Below, in pieces: positions 1 through 14,787 of a DNA stretch of 64,000 bases. Within the stretch, counting starts at the first letter, position 1. Each line of letters begins with the position of its first letter. A program made the translations under genes and the position numbers. The notes below the pieces were generated by a model. That model saw only the letters and a list, made by a program, of their open reading frames with translations. It searched no databases and was not told the origin of the DNA. Source of the DNA: Leptodactylus fallax (taxonomy: Eukaryota > Chordata > Amphibia > Anura > Leptodactylidae); contig CAMRHE010000332.1 in NCBI GenBank assembly GCA_947044405.1, positions 1,914,001-1,978,000 on the forward strand, written 5' to 3'.

Positions 1-349
1 TTTATTAAATGATACGAGGTATAGAGAAAGTGAACAGTATAGAAATGATCAAAATGAGTAAATATTGTCAATATTACATACTACATGATACAAGATAATA
101 CAAAGGAATGTACATGACATCCATAAGACAAGCCATGTAGCTTATACTGGGGGTTAGGCAGGGATAGCGCTGTCCTTGGGAGAAGCTAAAGTCAGATCAC
201 TTTATCCAAGGATGTAGACAGTATGACAAACCCGGGACGTTGGCTCTATTGACCCAGGGAGACCACATCATGTAAAAATTAAGCGTTTATCTGAAATGAC
301 AGCATGAATTTTCTCGAATAGCATAATTGAGTCAATGCGTTTACTGACT
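1..349. other. AT-rich flank, nothing recognised
   Basis: No open frame of meaningful length and no repeat family that I recognise. It precedes the point where homology to a Penelope-like element becomes visible, at about position 350. Confidence 0.4.
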
Positions 350-1400
350 GAACAGGAACATTTTTGGAACTCATTGGGGACACAGATGGTATACGGACCC
401 GTACTTATTTTAAACAAGTAGACTGTAACAGTCTACTTGACTATCGTAGCTCTCATTTTAAAAAATGGAAAGACAATGTCCCCTACGGACAATTTAAACG
501 CATTCGCCGGAATTGTATGGACGATAAAGATTTTGAAAATCAGAGTAAAATTTTAATTCAACGTTTTAAAGAAAAAAAAGTATCCGAGTAAAATCATAAG
601 AGCAGCTAAAGATAAAGCACAATCACTAACACAGTCAGAGTGTCTATTTCCATCTAAAAGAAAAGAAGATACCAATTTTAGACATAATTTTATTACAACT
701 TATAACAATGCACACAGCAAAATCCGTGCTATCTTGAATAAACACTGGGGAGTTTTACTCAATGACCCATTATTAAAAGGAGCCATTCCATCAAAACCAG
801 TATTAACATTTCGGAGGGCCAAAACTCTCAAAAATATACTGGCACCTAGTAAACTCAGATCTGAAAGAGAGAACCAACATGTAAGACAAACACAGCCCCA
901 GAATAAAGGAGTCTCGAAATGTTTTCATAAGAGATGCAAATGTTGTTTTACAATAAATCATCAAGCTGATTCCATCAGTAGTTTCACTACAGGAGATACG
1001 ATCCAGATTAATTTTCCATTGAATTACTCCTCTTCTTATGTGATTTATATCCTTGAATGCCCATGCGGTTTACAGTATGTTGGAAGGACTATCAGACCAT
1101 TACGAGAAAGACTTAATAAACATAGGTCGAATATTTTAAATGGATATCTGAAACATAGCGTTTCCAAGCATGCTTTTCAAGCCCACAGGTCCAGCTTTGA
1201 GGGCTTCAGAATTACACCCATAGATCATATTCCACCACATGTTAATAATAGATTTGACAAACTTAAAAGAAAAGAGATGTATTGGATCTTCAAGTTTAAT
1301 ACACTCACAACAGGGGGTCTTAATGAAGCCCTAGAAAATATATTCAATTAAAGTACACATGGTTACAAATATACATATGTGTATAAATATATATTATATA
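350..1400 (+). mobile_element. Penelope-like retroelement, 5'-truncated, 3' portion
   Basis: The plus strand reads through the end of a Penelope-type reverse transcriptase (YFKQVDCNSLLDYRSSHF and VPYGQFKRIRRNC, the region after the RT palm) and on into a GIY-YIG endonuclease domain. This RT-then-GIY-YIG order is specific to Penelope-like elements. Upstream of about 350 the frame is closed and homology stops, so the RT palm and fingers are missing. The 3' end is not sharply defined; it is followed by AT-rich sequence and a TA microsatellite. It is a dead genomic copy. Confidence 0.8.
364..1351 (+). pseudogene. Penelope-like RT C-terminus plus GIY-YIG endonuclease, frameshifted
   Basis: Two open segments, 364-591 and about 572-1351, join into one protein across a single frameshift in the A-run at 572-579. 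After the shift the frame reads KKKYPSKIIRAAKDKAQ and stays open to the stop at 1351. The endonuclease shows YVIYILECPCGLQYVGRT (a GIY-YIG variant with Y and YVG), then the helix RPLRERLNKHRSN with the conserved Arg, and a later REMYWIFKFNT-like segment with the Glu. Cys/His residues before it (RCKCC) resemble the zinc-binding linker of vertebrate elements. In life this domain nicks target DNA for reverse transcription. Missing N-terminus and frameshift make it non-functional. Confidence 0.8.
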
Positions 1401-1431
1401 TAAAAATTTATTTTTTTATTTTTTTTGTGTG

Positions 1432-1432
<1 letters not shown>

Positions 1433-1465
<33 letters not shown>
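1433..1465. repeat. (TA)n microsatellite
   Basis: About 16 uninterrupted TA dinucleotides just after the Penelope-like coding remnant. Confidence 0.95.
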
Positions 1466-1468
<3 letters not shown>

Positions 1469-3474
1469 CAGTATAGTTTAAATCAGTTTTAATTCAATTA
1501 ACATTATTTGTGGTTTTGATTATATTTTCTTTTGTACAACTTACTGGCTACTGTATTCATATTATTTGCTAATTAACAATATTGTGTTTTATATTACATT
1601 CAGTTTTTATGCAACACATTAGTATAGTAATTTATACACATTTGTTTTATACATGAAAACAGTTGAATTGCTCCATTAATGTAGTAAGTTCTATATTGGT
1701 GGTAGAATGGGACAATATGGTATAAATGAAACTTTCAAGTCAATGGTGATACACTACTTAAAACAATCATATATTAAACTAACTATCCATCGTTCTCCCC
1801 CTTTTGTTCCTCCCTCCCCTTAGTATGACATGCGCATTAACCGTCTGAGCATATAATACAAGTTCTCCGAATAGCGCATGCGCAATACAGCACGAAATCC
1901 CCGCTGGATACAATTCATATATCCAGCGGGGAACCTAGCTGCGCATGCGCACCATAAATCTGGGGACGCCAACGGAGTCCAACAAACCTCCGTATAAACA
2001 GGAATTTACCTGATCCTTTATAATGACGTTAATAAGCTCAATAACTACGTAAGAGATTTTATCTATAATACAAACGCTCCATATAGCGCACGTGAAGGGA
2101 CCCGGGACGTTACAGCCGGTGAGGAATTCCACTGCAAGAAAACAGCCGAGCAGAAAGACCGGACCACGCTGGGAGAACACCAGAGGTAAGTATTTTATTT
2201 TATTTTTTCACATCACCCAGCCTAATTACAAAAATAATATTTTAGCCTGGACAAAGTCTCTAATAAAGTATATAAAAAAAAAATGTGTTCACCACCCATC
2301 CCTTGACACAGTGGCAAAAAATAAAATGGGAGTTACACTTTAACCATTGATTCCAGGTGCTGTTCCCAGTTGTCACATGACCATAATTCCTTATCGATCG
2401 TCCCCTCAGACTGCTGTTGGGATTCGCACATGGGGCACCAGATATGTTGCTCCAAAATTTAGGGCAAGTTCCAAACTTTAGAGGATTTCTATTGCCTGTA
2501 AGTTTCTCTCCCTTTGGGAGTTACGGGAGAGGATACGGACACAAGCTTGCGTGTAATGGAGTCTCGAGGCTCTTTTAACTATATTAAAACTTGAAGGGAG
2601 AGGCCTCCTTACAGACTATAGATCCCAATGACTAATAGAATGCATAGTAGAGAAAAACGTATTCTTAAATTTCGACATACATCAAATAAAGTGTATGAGC
2701 TTTCTTTTACTATAAGCTTCTACCTGAAATGTGTCTAAACTTATGTTTCTCCAAATGTTCTCTTCTTGCGGTTTTAGCAGAATCGTATGTTCCGGAACTC
2801 ATAATTATTAATAAAGATTTAAAAAATTTTTAATTTTATTAAAACAAAAAGAAAAAAAAAGGACAGAGACAATACTAAAACAGTGTATAAAACCTTAACA
2901 GTGCAGCACAACCAGAAACACCAGCAAGGTATCAGAAAGTCTACATCACCCGAGGTTACCCCAGAAGCTCAAAGTTGTCAACACAATATTAGCCTGAGCA
3001 CAATATGTGTCCCATAAGGACGTGTCCGTAAACTTTTCATTACTGTTATGAAGGATGACCGTCAGATATTCCATAGCCTCAAGATCCAAATCCTAGACTA
3101 GATATCTGGCCGGGATGGTGGAGCCGTTTGCCAGAAGTGGTAACACGGAAAAGCAGCTTGGTACCACACTTGCTCAGAGATCTAAGAGGTAGACAACGGG
3201 GTCTAATGGAATTACTAGATCAAAAAGGCCATGCCACAAGTTCTAGGCCATGGACCAGAAAAGTATAATCAAAGGGAATTGTCAATAAATATGAAGTAGA
3301 GAGCCGAAGCAGCAACAGGTGACGGTATTATTTATACTACTTGTAAATAAGGAAAAAAATGAAAATGGCTACTTCCATGTTAGTTTCTCGTAAATCTAAA
3401 TATCTTCTCTGACTCATCTGATATTGAATAAGATTTGGATTTTGGTTAAATAATTTCTCACAGCCTGGACATGA
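1466..3474. other. Intergenic sequence 3' of gene A
   Basis: No gene is supported. It holds the hairpin described at 1874-1950 and a donor-like GAG|GTAAGTA at about 2184. Between 3415 and 3474 it holds a decayed twelfth finger of gene A. The rest is unclassified. Confidence 0.5.
1874..1950. other. Perfect 12-bp hairpin flanked by two GCGCATGCGC palindromes
   Basis: CCCCGCTGGATA (1899-1910) and its exact reverse complement (1920-1931) enclose a 9-nt loop. The self-complementary decamer GCGCATGCGC occurs on each side, at 1874-1883 and 1941-1950. This could be the terminal region of a mobile element, perhaps the Penelope-like one. No function is assigned. Confidence 0.6.
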
Positions 3475-7203
<3,729 letters not shown>

Positions 7204-7831
7204 CTAGGAAAATTATGTAATATAGAAGATATCCACTGAGAGGATAATATAATCTTGGAATCTGAATGGAGAGAAGATAAAATTATACATAATTCCATGT
7301 AAAGGACGATTACAGGGAAAAAAACAACACTAATTGTCTTGGAGCTGTATAAGGAACTCAAAGTGTAAACTGTCAATAAAACTGTTAGTGCTCACTTTGT
7401 ATACATTTTACCAATCCATGACATTACCTAGAAAGATAGGGTTTGGTGTGTTCCACGAAGACACATGTTCTCGTTTGTAGTCGTAAACTACAGGTACACT
7501 GTTCAGGTCAAACTTCCTTCAGCCCTCAAATTGCAGATTCAAAATGCTGGAAGGTTAAACTAGTTGTGTATCATCCAGAAGCTTGTGAGGTCACGTTCAT
7601 CGGTCACATGGCCTAATTGCAGCTCAGTCCTATTCAAGTGAATGGGCTGAGCTACGATACCAAGCACAGCCACTGCATAAATGTACAGCTCTGAGCTTGG
7701 TAAATACTGAAGAGGCTGTAAGACTCTTCAAACCACTGATCGGCAGGAGGCCCGAGTATTGGACTTGCGCTAATCTTTAACTGATAAGCTATCACAAAGA
7801 TAGGTCCACTATCTCCAGAGAGATGGTATTT

Positions 7832-8142
7832 AAGGGGTTAATGCTACATGTGGCCCAGTAAGGGTACATTCACCTCATAGAATTGGAAACCTTTAAATGG
7901 TCCCTCAGTCTGGTTCAGTTGGACACACAATCATGGAAGACGCTAAAGATATTCTAATTTATTGAGATGCACGTGTATCCTAATCCTGACACAGTGACGG
8001 TGACTATAGACATATATATATACACATACCTCCACCTGTACAGCTGTATACTGTATGTATGCGAGGAGGAATCCTTCTGGTGAAAGGACCTGTGGTGATG
8101 TCATGACCATGTGATCAGTCTTATGTGGGAGGAGTCAGTCTC
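7832..8142 (-). promoter_or_regulatory. Conserved 5' module of gene A (putative promoter)
   Basis: Sequence shared upstream of all four genes: GGGGTTAATGCTACATGTGG at one end, then ACCTCCACCTGTACAGC, a TA-rich part, GGACCTGTGGTGATGTCATG, CATGTGATCAGT and TGTGGGAGGAGTCAG. On the gene strand this gives CRE/AP-1-like TGACATCA and a C-rich TGACTCCTCCCAC. The position 0.6 to 0.9 kb upstream of exon 1 and the conservation suggest a promoter or 5' UTR. There is no direct proof of a start site. Confidence 0.4.
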
Positions 8143-8436
8143 CAGGCTACATTATATATTGTACACACACAGCTCTGCTCAGTATTCAGCTCTCTCACAT
8201 AGAGGTGGCAGCCATGTTCTCCTTGCGCCTCCTGTAGGCTCTGGGTTACCCCTTTAATACCGGGTAGATGTGAGGAGACAATGATGTGCGGTGTCTTCAG
8301 CCTTCCTACAGGGCAGCACTTACAGCTCTCCCCAGCACCTCACACCAGGCTGTCACTAAGGACTGGGGGATTACAAACTAACCCAGGCTCTTCTTGTTAT
8401 ACACACACAGCCCTCTCTCATAGATGTGGCAGCCAT

Positions 8437-8513
8437 AATAATAACAATAATTATTTTATTTATATAGTACCAACATATTCCACAGCACTGTACAAGTCAG
8501 AGGGGACATAAAC
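8437..8513 (-). mobile_element. L2-like LINE 3' tail fragment
   Basis: ATTATTTTATTTATATAGTA followed by CCAACATATTCCACAGCAC is the reverse complement of the L2 tail seen at 39241-39290, ending in an AAT-type microsatellite. Confidence 0.6.
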
Positions 8514-8549
8514 AGACAATATTAGACATCCATTGGATCCTTCTTCACC

Positions 8550-9290
8550 CCCTTAATCTACAAAAATGCTAGTCCACACCCCTTGTTTAGACTATTGTAA
8601 CACCCTTCGCCACGGCCTCCTCTCACCCTCCTCCAGTCTACCTTAAATTTGCCACTCACTTAATCCACCTCTCCCCCTGTTTTTCACCAGCCGCTCCCCT
8701 CTGCCAATCCCTTCACTGTCTACCCATTGCCCAGCGAATAGAGTTCAAATTACTAACGCTGACATACAAAGCCATCCACAACCTGTCCCTCCATATATCT
8801 CTGACCTAATCTCCCGCTACCTGCCCGCACGTAACCTCCGATCCTCCAAAGACCTCCTACTCCGCTCTGCTCTTATCTGCTCTTCACACAATCGTCTCCA
8901 AGACTTCTCCCGTGCATCCCCCATACTCATTACTCATTACCAAGACACATAAGACTGACCCCCACAGTCACAAGCTTCAAGAAGGTCCTGAAGACTCACC
9001 TATTCAGGAAGGCCTACAACCTCCAATAACACTACTGTCACCACACCACCATCTGTACAGCCTCTACCCCCACCTTCTGTCTCTATCCCTCTTCCCTCAT
9101 AGATTGTAAGCCCTTGCGGGCAGGGCCTTCTATCCCACTGTGCCAGTGATCACTGTTAGTATTATCTGTTTTGTATATTTTGTGTACTGTATGTAAACCC
9201 TCAAATGTAAAGCACCATGGAATTAATATAATAATGTAAAGCACCATGGAATTAATTGTGCTATATAAAATATAATAATAATAATAATAC
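8550..9290 (+). mobile_element. L2-like LINE fragment (RT C-terminal region)
   Basis: Broken plus-strand frames spell typical C-terminal L2/CR1-group motifs: LDYCN, LHCLPIAQRIEFKLLTLTYK, ISRYLPARNLRSS and DFSRASP. Frameshifts and stops are frequent. It ends with GTAAAGCACCATGGAATTAA and an AATAAT tail, which is the seed of the minisatellite further right. Confidence 0.75.
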
Positions 9291-9300
9291 ACAGATTTAT

Positions 9301-9760
9301 TGTATATCTCTGACCTAATCTCCCGCTACCTGCCCGCACGTAACCTCCGATCCTCCAAAGACCTCCTACTCCGCTCTGCTCTTATCCACTCTTCACACAA
9401 CCATCTCCAAGACTTCTCCCGTGCATCCCCCATACTCTGGAACTCATTACCAAGACACATCAGACTGACCCCCACAGTCACAATCTTCAAGAAGGCCCTG
9501 AAGACTCACCTATTCAGGAAGGCCTACAACCTCCAATAACACTACTGTCACCACACCGCCATCTGTACAGCCTCTACCCCCACCTTCTGTCTCTATCCCT
9601 CTTTCCTCATAGATTGTAAGCACTTTGGGGAGGGGATCTTGATCCCACTGTGCCAGTTGGTTACTGTTAGTATTGTACTTGTTTTGTGTAGTTAGTGTAT
9701 TGTATGTAAACCCTCAAATGTAAAGCACCAAGGAATATATATAATAATGTATAGCACACC
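9301..9760 (+). mobile_element. Second L2-like LINE fragment, tandem to the first
   Basis: Reads ISDLISRYLPARNLRSS, then ILWNSLPRHIRL and FKKALKTHLFRKAY (open 9300-9539), the C-terminal end of an L2-type ORF2. It is highly similar to the 3' half of the neighbouring copy, so this is a tandem duplication or a second insertion at the first copy's tail. Confidence 0.75.
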
Positions 9761-10380
9761 ATGGGATTAATATAATAATGTACAGAGCACCATGGAATTA
9801 ATATAATAATGTACAGAGCACCATGGAATTAATATAATAATGTACAGCACCATGGAATTAATATAATAATGTACAGCACCATGGAATTAATATAATAATG
9901 TGCAGAGCACCATGGAATTAATATAATAATGTACAGCACCATGGAATTAATATAATAATGTACAGCACCATGGGATTACTATAATAATGTACAGAGCGCC
10001 ATGGAATTAATATAATAATGTACAGCACCATGGGATTAATATAATAATGTACAGCACCATGGCATTAATATAATAATGTACAGCACCATGGAATTACTAT
10101 AATAATGTACAGCACCATGGAATTAATATAATAATGTACAGCACCATGGAATTAATATAATAATGTACAGCACCATGGAATTAATATAATAATGTACAGC
10201 ACCATGGAATTATTATAATAATGTACAGCACCATGGAATTAATATAATAATGTACAGCACACCATGGGATTAATATAATAATGTACAACAGCATTTAAAT
10301 TAATATAATAATGTCCACCACTATGGGATTAATATAATAATAATACTGTACACCATGGAATTAATCCTTTAAGGATGCAG
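9720..10380. repeat. 29-bp minisatellite derived from an L2 3' tail (block 1)
   Basis: About 20 copies of a 29-bp unit around TACAGCACCATGGAATTAA and TATAATAATG. The same words form the end of the L2 fragments at 9200-9290 and 9715-9760, so the array expanded from a retrotransposon tail. Confidence 0.9.
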
Positions 10381-10393
10381 GGTAGTTTGTATA

Positions 10394-11418
10394 TTAACCC
10401 CTTCCCGCCAAAGGAATTTTTCACTCCCCACCTTCCAAACCCCATAACCTTTTTATTTTCCATTCTCAGAGCCATATGAGGTCTCAATGTTTGCAGGACA
10501 AATTTTTCTTCATGATGCTACCATTTATTATTCTGTACAATGTACTTGGATGCTGTAAAAAAATTCAGAATGGGGTGGATTTGAAGAAAAACTGCATCTG
10601 TGCGACTTTCTTACAGGCTTCTTTTTTACAGCATTCACTCTACAGCCAAAATGACATGTCACCTGTATTCAATGTTTGGGTACGATTCCAAATTTATATG
10701 GTTTTATTTACATTTTAAACACCTTAAACAAAAATCTAAAACTGCAAAAAAAATTTTTTTTTTCTAAAAGTTGACATATTCTGACACATGTAACTTTTTT
10801 ATACTTCTGTGCACAGGGATACATAGAGCGTCTTTTTTTGCGGGGACAGGTATACTGTATAGTTATACCATTTTGAGGAATGTCTATTGCTTTGATCACT
10901 TTTTATTAAAATTTTTATCAGAGGCGAAACAGTGAAAAAACAGCAGTTTCGCTTTTTGATATTTTTTTTCCCATTACGGTGTTTACCGTACAGGAAAAAT
11001 ATTTTTATGGGTTTGTAGAACAGGCATTTTAGGACACAGGGATACCTAATGTGTATATGTTTGACAGTATTTGAGTACTTTTATACAGTATGTGTTCTAG
11101 GGAAAGGGGGGTGATTTGAATTTTTGCTAATGCATTGCAAAATATCGGCATAGAGCAGCCTGCAATAGAAGTAAATGGCAGACAAGCCTGGGAGCCTTCA
11201 AAAGGCTCCCGGCTGTCATGCCACAAAGACACCAGCCCCGGAGCTTGTTCTGAGTGCCGGCGATCCCCGTCAAATGGCGATCACTGGCACAATGGCGCCT
11301 CGGTCAGCTTTAACTGAGACTCCGGGGGGGGGGTTAATGCCCATGATCAGTGCGGGCATTAGCGCTGGGTGTCTGCTGTATAAATTTAAACACCTGGTGG
11401 ATGTCAAGAAGGGGTTAA
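10394..11418. mobile_element. TTAA-flanked non-autonomous DNA element, copy 1
   Basis: Starts TTAACCCCTTCCCGCC and ends GTCAAGAAGGGGTTAA, so it has TTAA at both ends and short imperfect inverted termini. The interior has AACCATATGAG-like, ACCATTTATTATTCTG and ATACCTAATGTGTAT stretches that recur in the copies at 24.8, 37.3 and 46.5 kb. TTAA targets suggest a Kolobok or piggyBac type. There is no transposase. Confidence 0.65.
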
Positions 11419-11946
11419 TGCTCAGCAACTTTTTTCATATTTTCCCTCCCATTTTCCAAAATTTATAATTTTCTTATTTTTTTGTTGACATAGCTATGTG
11501 AGGGCTTATTCTTTGCGTGACAAGTTGTTTAGTTTGCCACTATTTTGGGGTGCATATAACTTTTGATTAGCTATTATTTACGTTTTTTGGGGGTCCATGT
11601 GAAATAACACAATTCATAATTTTTTGCATTTTGTTTTTACGGCGTTCACTCTGCATTACAACAACATGGCATTGGTTTTTATTATGGTTTATTGCTTTTA
11701 CAAATAAAATGTCATTTTTTGAAAATGAACGATTTTCCTGAGGTCTCCGTGTTCTGACGCTTATAACTTTTTTATTGTATTGTTGACGGAGATATGTCAC
11801 TATTCATTATGGCATCCAGGGTTTTAACACAGCCGAGTGCCGGAAGTAATGCCCGTGGCATTACAGCATCATAGTATTACAGCGCTGAGCATTAACTATA
11901 CGCTCAGCGTGACGTAATAGTATGGCACAGGGCAGGAAGGAGTTAA
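11415..11946. mobile_element. Adjacent TTAA-ended element, related family
   Basis: Begins at the TTAA that closes the previous element and ends GGGCAGGAAGGAGTTAA. The interior is similar but diverged (GGTGCATATAACTTTTGA, TTTGTTGACATAGC). Together the two segments split the 29-bp minisatellite. Confidence 0.5.
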
Positions 11947-12136
11947 TATAATAATGTACAACACCATGAAATTAATATAATACTGTACAGCGCACCATGG
12001 GATTAATATAATAATGTGCAACAGCTTTTAATTAATATAATAATGTCCAGCACTATGGGATTATTATAATAATGTACAACAGGATGGAATTAATATAATA
12101 ATGTACAGAGCACCATGGGATTAATATAATAATGTA
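11945..12136. repeat. 29-bp minisatellite, block 2
   Basis: About seven further copies of the ACCATGGAATTAATATAATA unit, between the TTAA element and the Tc1 element. Confidence 0.85.
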
Positions 12137-13766
12137 CAGTACAGACCAAAAGTTTGGACACACCTTCTCATTCCAAGAGTTTTCTGTATTTTCATGACTA
12201 TAAAAATTGTAGATTCACACTGAAGGCATCAAAACTATGAATTAACACATGTGGAATTATATACTTAACAAAAAAGTGTGAAACAACTGAAAATATGTCT
12301 TATATTCTAGGTTCTTCAAAGTAGCCACCTTTTGTTTTGATTACTGCTTTGCACACTCTTGGCATTCTCTTGATGAGCTTCAAGAGGTAGTCACCTGAAA
12401 TGGTCTTCCAACAGTTTTGAAGGAGTTCCCAGAGATGCTTAGCACTTGTTGGCCCTTTTGCCTTCACTCTGCGGTCCAGCTCACCCCAAACCATCTGGAT
12501 TGGGTACAGGTCTGGTGACTGTGGAGGCCAAGTCATCTGGCGTAGCACCCCATGACTCTCCTTCTTGGTCAAATAGCTCTTACATAGTCTGGAGATGTGT
12601 TTGGGGTCATTGTCCTGTTGAAAAATAAATGATGGTCCAACTAAACGCAAACCGGATGGAATAGCATGCCGCTGCAAGATGCTGTGGTAACCATGCTGGT
12701 TCAGTATTCCTTCTATTTTGAATAAATCCCAAACAGTGTCACCAGCAAAGCACCCCCACACCATCACACCTCCTCCTCCATGCTTCACGGTGGGAACCAG
12801 GCATGTAGAGTCCATTTGTTCACCTTTTCTGCGTCGCACAAAGACACGGTGGTTGGAACCAAAGATCTCAAATTTGGACTCATCAGACCAAAGCACAGAT
12901 TTCCACAGGTCTAATGTCCATTCCTTGTGTTCTTTAGCCCAAACAAGTCTCTTCTGCTTGTTGCCTGTCCTTAGCAGTGGTTTCCTAGCAGCTATTTTAC
13001 CATGAAGGCCTGCTGCACACAGTCTCCTCTTAACAGTTGTTGTAGAGATGTGTCTGCTACTAGAACTCTGTGTGGCATTGACCTGGTCTCTAATCTGAGC
13101 TGCTGTTAACCTGCGATTTCTGAGGCTGGTGACTCGGATGCACTTATCCTCCGCAGCAGAGGTGACTCTTGGTCTTCCTTTCCTGGGGCGGTCCTCATGT
13201 GAGCCAGTTTCTTTTGTAGCGCTTGATGGTTTTGGCCACTGCACTTGGGGACACTTTCAAAGTTTTCCCAATTTTTGGACTGACTGACCTTCATTTCTTA
13301 AAGTAATGATGGCCACTCGTTTTTCTTTACTTAGCTGCTTTTTTCTTGCCATAATACAAATTCTAACACTCCATTCAGTAGGACTATCAGCTGTGTATCC
13401 ACCTCACTTCTGAACAACACAACTGATGGTCCCAACCCCATTTATAAGGCAAGAAATCCCACTTATTAAACCTGACAGGGCACACCTGTGACGTGAAAAC
13501 CATTTCAGGTGACTACCTCTTGAAGCTCATCAAGAGAATGCCAAGAGTGTGCAAAGCAGTAATCAAAGCAAAAGGTGGCTACTTTGAAGAACCTAGAATA
13601 GAAGACATATTTTCAGTTGTTTCACACTTTTTTGTTAAGTATATAATTCCACATGTGTTAATTCATAGTTTTGATGCCTTCAGTGTGAATCTACAATTTT
13701 TATAGTCATGAAAATACAGAAAACTCTTGGAATGAGAAGGTGTGTCCAAACTTTTGGTCTGTACTG
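12137..13766 (-). mobile_element. Tc1-like DNA transposon, 1630 bp, flanked by TA
   Basis: Ends CAGTACAGACCAAAAG and its inverted copy, each next to a TA dinucleotide (12135-12136 and 13767-13768). The inverted repeats are long, about 275 bp: both arms carry the last 30-odd codons of the transposase (KTISGDYLLKLIKRMPR in both orientations). The element sits inside the 29-bp minisatellite. It is recent by its appearance but carries two defects in its transposase. Confidence 0.95.
12300..13352 (-). pseudogene. Tc1-like transposase, one frameshift and mutated catalytic Glu
   Basis: ATG at 13352 starts MARKKQLSKEKRVAIITLRN, the helix-turn-helix paired-like domain. An extra A in TACAAAAGAAAC (about 13215) shifts the frame, and the remaining 314 aa run open to 12300. 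Visible parts: second HTH (RRLTAAQIRDQVNATQ), first catalytic Asp in WSDESKFEIFG, second Asp in FQQDNDPKH. The third, normally Glu in SPDLNPIE, reads SPDLYPIQ, so the DDE triad is DDQ. Tc1 transposase cuts and pastes DNA at TA. This copy should be inactive, though its ends could be moved in trans. Confidence 0.92.
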
Positions 13767-13767
13767 T

Positions 13768-14035
13768 ACAAACACCATGAAATTAATATAATACTGTACA
13801 GCACACCATGGGATTAATAATATAATGTACAACAGCATTTAATTAATATAATATTGTCCAGCACTATGGGATTAATATAATAAAACTGTACACCATGGAA
13901 TTAATATAATAATGTACAGCACTATGGGATTGACATAATAACGTATGGCATCATGGAATTAGGATAATAATATACAGCACCATATAATATCATAATGTAC
14001 AGTACAGAGCACCATGGTATTATATTAATTAAACA
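13768..14035. repeat. 29-bp minisatellite, block 3
   Basis: About nine diverged copies of the same unit, continuing on the right side of the Tc1 element. Confidence 0.8.
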
Positions 14036-14787
14036 AATAATAATATGAAAATTTGACATTACAATGTGAGAAAATAATTAACATATCAAACAACATAAGT
14101 GAGGGCCTGCTCGCGAGAGCTTCCAGTCTATGCCATAGTTTGCTTTTGCCACACTCCTTGCAGCCTCTGGGTTACTCCTGTAATACAATGATGTGCAGTA
14201 TCTTTAGCCTTCATATAGGGCAGCACATATAGCACACTATATCTGCTTTATTAATCTGTCCACATATTCTGATGAAATTTATCAACCTGAGATAGATATA
14301 TATTGTATCGGAAGATTTCTGAAATAATTATTAGTAATGGATGACATTTTAAATCTTTCTATATTCATTGTAATAGTGTTCAAATCTCCTTCATTACAAT
14401 CCAATCCTCTGGTCAAATGGTCAGCATGTACATATGATGGAAGGAATGCCAAAACCTTATCATTTTCAGACATAACACAGCACTGGGTCCTAGGTTCAAG
14501 TCCAGCCAAGGACAACATCTTTAAGAAATTTGTATGTTTTCCCCATCAAACCGTGTCCGCAGCGCGTATTTTTTGGCTATGTGTGGATGGGATTCACTAG
14601 TCCACTTTGCAGGGACTGAAAAATGCTGCGGTTTACACCACTTGGGGCCCCAGCCTTAAAGGATCTATTCCCTTTAAAATTTTCACTACTTATGGACTAA
14701 CTTGTATCTCAGGAGTTATATTATTAGAGACTGTGAAATCAATTGATATTCTCAAAATGTCTCGTTATTCGTTACCACCTATAATCC
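14036..14787. other. Intergenic, with a tRNA-derived SINE-like remnant
   Basis: At about 14462-14545 a B-box-like GGTTCAAGTCC is followed by GACAACATCTTTAAGAAATT and TTTGTATGTTTTCCCC, a pattern typical of tRNA-derived SINE-like repeats in lower vertebrates. Nothing else is recognised. Confidence 0.4.

Larger units (their letters stand above)
7204..8550. other. 5' flank of gene A with regulatory module and an L2 tail
   Basis: Contains the module shared by the four genes (7832-8142) and, at 8437-8513, the 3' end of an L2-like element in minus orientation (tail of ATT/AAT repeats next to a match to the tail at 39241-39290). No coding region is supported. Confidence 0.6.

Noticed and set aside
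1800..2200. Hammerhead ribozyme in the Penelope terminal region
   Set aside because: Only GAAA next to a stem was found; no CUGANGA core was seen on either strand and the position before the cleavage site is not U.
14462..14545. tRNA gene
   Set aside because: A B-box-like GGTTCAAGTCC is present but there is no A box or cloverleaf; a SINE remnant fits better.
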